In this document: positions 6,323 through 8,510 of the stretch, piece after piece
How positions within the stretch are numbered: the stretch's first letter is position 1
How the letters are laid out: each line of letters starts with the position of its first letter
From: Bacillota bacterium
GTDB lineage: Bacteria > Bacillota > Sulfobacillia > RBS10-35 > JAJYVN01
DNA length: 8,510 nucleotides
Assembly (NCBI GenBank): GCA_021827805.1
Contig: JAKAUG010000104.1
Location: forward strand, 1-8,510
Reading direction: 5' to 3'
Program-made: the position numbers and the translations under genes
The notes under the pieces: model-generated
What the model was told of the DNA's origin: nothing
The model's database searches: none
What the model saw: the letters and a program-made list of their open reading frames with translations, nothing else

Positions 6323-6340
6323 CGGGCCTGGTTAGGCCCG
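6323..6340. promoter_or_regulatory. Inverted repeat upstream of the menA-like gene
   Basis: CGGGCCT (6323-6329) and AGGCCCG (6334-6340) are a perfect 7-base inverted repeat around four bases (GGTT). It lies about where the -35 region of the TATAAC-based promoter would fall, so it may be an operator. A small RNA hairpin is the alternative. Confidence 0.3.
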
Positions 6341-6590
6341 AACGGTCCAAGGATGAAGGCTGTCCGGTGTTTCCATGGGGGCCGACCGGTTGCGGGCCGC
6401 TCGACCGCATTCGGACATCCCCGGCTGGCGGCGAATGGAGGGAGCCCAGATCCTGGGCGCCCGGGAGGGCCGGCGGGTGCGGGCGGGGAGCCCAGGTGGC
6501 CGTGCGGTGGCCTCGAGCGATCCGCTTCCTTGCCGCGGGAACGCCCACGGGGCCTCGACGCCTCCCCAAGCGCCGTCCCGCGGCGGCGGG

Positions 6591-6953
6591 TCAGGATGGT
6601 GTGTGGGCGGGCTGTTCGGTCGCTTCCTCCAGGACCACCCAGCGGTTGGCCCAGATCTGGATGGTCTCGATCACCGGCGCCAGGTCCCGTCCCTTGGGGG
6701 TGAGGCTGTATTCGATGCGGACCGGGCGGGTGGCGTGGACCTCCCGGCGGACGATGCCCTCCGCCTCCAGTTCACGGAGCCGCTTGGAGAGCAGGCGGTC
6801 GCTGAGGTGCGGCACCTGGGCCCCGAACTTCCGGAAGCGGCAGGGGCCCTGCACCAGCACGCCGACGATCAGGCCCACCCACTTGCGCCCCAACAGTTCG
6901 GCGGCCCGCTCGAAGCGCGGACAGATCATGGGTTCGTTTGCCTTTTCGTCCAC
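6591..6953 (-). CDS. HxlR-family winged-helix transcriptional regulator
   Basis: A 120-residue protein, the usual HxlR length. After a short polar N-terminus comes CPRFERAAELLGRKWVGLIV (11-30), matching the family's C-P-(8)-L-(2)-G-x-K-W opening with a conserved Cys11 that senses redox or electrophiles in some members. The winged helix follows: recognition-helix region LSDRLLSKRLRELEAEGIV, then wing residues REVHATRPVRIEYSLTPKGRDL, and a dimerisation helix ending in IWANRW. The family binds DNA as dimers and often controls adjacent oxidoreductase or detoxification genes; no such divergent gene is present here. GTG 6953 is chosen because GGGGAGG (6963-6969) sits nine bases upstream; GTG 6971 and ATG 6929 are alternatives. 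It is upstream of and codirectional with the menA-like gene but separated from it by over 350 bases. Confidence 0.92.
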   Translation of the reverse strand: MDEKANEPMICPRFERAAELLGRKWVGLIVGVLVQGPCRFRKFGAQVPHLSDRLLSKRLRELEAEGIVRREVHATRPVRIEYSLTPKGRDLAPVIETIQIWANRWVVLEEATEQPAHTPS

Positions 6954-7687
6954 TGGCGGCAACCTCCCCACCCCAGTCTACACGATGGTGACGAGGTGGG
7001 CGCGCTCGGTCCGCGTGGCGGCCAGGCCCGGCCAGCCTGGCCCGCGGGGCGCCTTGCCGTGACGAGAACGGCGGCGCCGAAGCTGCATCAGGGCCGTCAC
7101 CGCGAAGGGCATCCCGCGGCCCCTGGTCTGGGCACCGACGCCGGAGAGCACCTGGGTGACCTGCGCGCCCGGCCAGGACGGGTCGGCTGGGAATCCCGAG
7201 TTGGGCGCGAGGCGCGCACGACACGATCGCTGTCCGCGAGCCCACCGGGCGAGCTGGCCGCTGCGGACACGGTTCGTGGCGGCAGGCGACCGCTCCACGG
7301 CGGGGCAGGCTGCCCGGGCGGGTCAACCTGCCGTGCCCGACACTCCCTGGCCAGGGGAAGGCCGGCGCTGTCGCGCGCACACGGATCTCGTTCGTAACGT
7401 GGCCAAGTGGCCCGTACGTCTCCATCTCCCCGGACGGCGACATGGGCGGTGAACATGGCGACTCGACCTCCGAAAGGCCTGCCCCGGCTTGCCCCCCTCC
7501 CGTGCCCAACGAGCTGCGGGCCGGGGTCCACCCCCAGGCAGCCAGGCCCACGGCGGGAACGACGGGGTTTGCGCGGATGATGGCTTGGGGCGCGGGGCGC
7601 GCCTGCCCCCCGATTCGTGGCGGGGGCCGGAACCCGGCGGGCCCGGGTACGGCACGCCCCAGTCTCGCGGCCTGCACATGGCCGGCC
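6954..7687. other. Long stretch without a recognisable gene
   Basis: This 734-base region between the regulator and the GxGYxYP gene has open frames on both strands, but all translate to Arg/Pro/Gly/Ala-rich sequence with no domain I recognise, as expected for non-coding GC-rich DNA. It must contain the regulator's promoter at its left end. Visible symmetry: GGCCAG-C-CTGGCC (7030-7042), about 77 bases upstream of the regulator's start and a candidate autoregulatory site, and the perfect palindrome CCCTGGCCAGGG (7345-7356). A decayed gene cannot be excluded by eye. Confidence 0.5.
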
Positions 7688-8510
7688 TCAGGACGAGGCG
7701 TGTTTCCGCGTCAGGCGCATCAACTCGAAGAGGACCTCCGGCAGGACCACCGTGGTGCCGTTGCTCTGCAGCTGCTGTCCGATCTGTGCGATCTGCGCCG
7801 TGGTCGTGTTCCAGAGCACGGAGAGATGCGCTCCGAACATGTAGTCCCCCGAGGGCGGGGGGAAGATCGGTATGGTCCCGCCGCTCAGCCACATGCAGGG
7901 TGTGTCTCCGACCCATTGGATCATCGGCTGGCCGCCCGAGCCCAGCAGCATACCCGACGGCTTGATCTGCTGCACGTACTCCCGCAGCACCGCGTCCGGC
8001 AGGCCCCCGGGCCCGGCGGGGTCGGGCCAGACCCAGGGCACCGTGATCCCAGTGGCGCGCATCGCCTGGGCCGTGCGCGCCACGTACGCCGGCAGCTCCC
8101 GTGTGGGCCACTGGTTGGCGTACATGTAGCCGGCGCCGGAGGGTCCGGTGGAAAACCCGTCATTCGCCGTGGCTGTGGAGCGGTAGTAGGCCATCATGGC
8201 TGGGGCCATGTCCGCCAGCACGGGGTCGAGCGACCAGGAGATCGGGACCCGACCCCGGGCCGGTTCCATCCACCGATCCAGGATCGTCGACTCATCAGCA
8301 GCCGCGTTGTCCCCGTCGCTGACCTGCAGGGCCATGAAGGACCGCTTGCCGGCCGCGAGCAGCCGCCTGGCCTCCGCCTGTGCGCTCTGCCGCGGGTGGC
8401 GTGCCGCTGCGGGGGTGAAGGCCGCACATGCCGACGTCGTAGGGCGGTCTCGCCGCGCATCCTGATTATTCACCGCGTTTCCGGCCGTCAGGTGGCCGAA
8501 GGCGTATGAT
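7688..8510 (-). CDS. GxGYxYP-domain putative glycoside hydrolase, N-terminus cut by window edge
   Basis: The visible 273 residues are the C-terminal part of a GxGYxYP-family protein. Diagnostic parts: RSFMALQVSDGDN, with SDGDN at bases 8306-8320; RGRVPISWSLDPVLADMAPA; NDGFSTGPSGAGYMYA, in which GAGYMY (bases 8120-8137) is the family signature with Ala replacing the final Pro; and the last domain ending near VVLPEVLFELMRL. Family members are putative glycoside hydrolases of about 500-700 residues, with no activity I know to be established. The frame stays open to the right edge (residues SYAFGHLTAGNA precede GTG 8473), so the start lies outside the window and GTG 8473 is not the start. Any signal peptide is out of view. 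It is a second carbohydrate-type gene a few kilobases from the GH38-like one. Confidence 0.87.
   Translation of the reverse strand, partial: SYAFGHLTAGNAVNNQDARRDRPTTSACAAFTPAAARHPRQSAQAEARRLLAAGKRSFMALQVSDGDNAAADESTILDRWMEPARGRVPISWSLDPVLADMAPAMMAYYRSTATANDGFSTGPSGAGYMYANQWPTRELPAYVARTAQAMRATGITVPWVWPDPAGPGGLPDAVLREYVQQIKPSGMLLGSGGQPMIQWVGDTPCMWLSGGTIPIFPPPSGDYMFGAHLSVLWNTTTAQIAQIGQQLQSNGTTVVLPEVLFELMRLTRKHASS

Larger units (their letters stand above)
6299..6590. other. Intergenic region between hxlR-type and menA-like genes
   Basis: These 292 bases carry no gene I recognise. Just past the regulator's stop lies CGCCG-tcccg-CGGCG (6571-6585), a short stem without a T-run that could be a weak terminator. 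Near the other end are a 7-base hairpin (6323-6340) and a TATAAC box (6302-6307) that may belong to the menA promoter. Confidence 0.5.

Noticed and set aside
6375..7397. 340-codon plus-strand and 301-codon minus-strand (6772-7677) open frames around the regulator
   Set aside because: Both overlap the HxlR gene in other frames and encode low-complexity Arg/Pro/Gly/Ala sequence; no recognisable motif.
1..8510. tRNA genes, rRNA, CRISPR arrays, insertion sequences
   Set aside because: Reading both strands I saw no T-arm GGTTCGAATCC-type core, no regularly spaced repeats and no transposase or integrase motif.

Overview
This is a GC-rich bacterial window (genes clearly above 65% G+C, strong G/C third-position bias) with seven recognisable protein genes. 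Two are cut by the window edges. The lineage is not fixed by the sequence. A GH38-like enzyme and a GxGYxYP-domain protein near each other, plus a menaquinone-type prenyltransferase, would suit a GC-rich, respiring, polysaccharide-degrading environmental bacterium (Armatimonadota, Planctomycetota and Chloroflexota are possible), but this is a guess. No rRNA, tRNA, transposase, integrase or CRISPR array was seen.

Left part (1-4284): a divergent pair of transcription units. Leftward run an SDR dehydrogenase (681-1517) and, four bases after its stop, an M24/creatinase-type peptidase homologue (1-676, cut by the edge). Rightward runs an 870-residue GH38/DUF5054-like glycoside hydrolase (1672-4284) that keeps the four residues expected for the GH38 zinc site. 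The 154-base divergent spacer holds two nearly concentric inverted repeats (1530-1570), a candidate shared operator or leader hairpin. The arrangement suggests a sugar or glycoconjugate catabolic locus: a glycosidase releases a sugar, an SDR oxidises it, and an M24 homologue acts on an amide, peptide or amidino bond. That role is inference.

Middle (4285-6590): a 339-base convergent spacer of lower G+C (about 60% by hand count) with several hairpins, two of them mutually exclusive with a third, and a promoter-like leftward signal. It is bounded by a perfect 12-base inverted repeat made of the last four codons of the two convergent genes. Then, leftward, come a CPBP (CAAX/Rce1-like) membrane protease (4624-5310) and a MenA-like UbiA prenyltransferase (5303-6238). 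Their reading frames overlap by 8 bases, so they are probably translationally coupled.

Right part (6591-8510): an HxlR-type winged-helix regulator (6591-6953), a 734-base stretch in which I recognise no gene, and the C-terminal part of a GxGYxYP-family putative glycoside hydrolase (7688-8510) that enters from the right edge. Apart from the GH38-like gene every gene is on the minus strand. The strongest leads are the GH38-like/SDR/M24 locus with its dyad, the structured convergent spacer, and the coupled MenA-CPBP pair.
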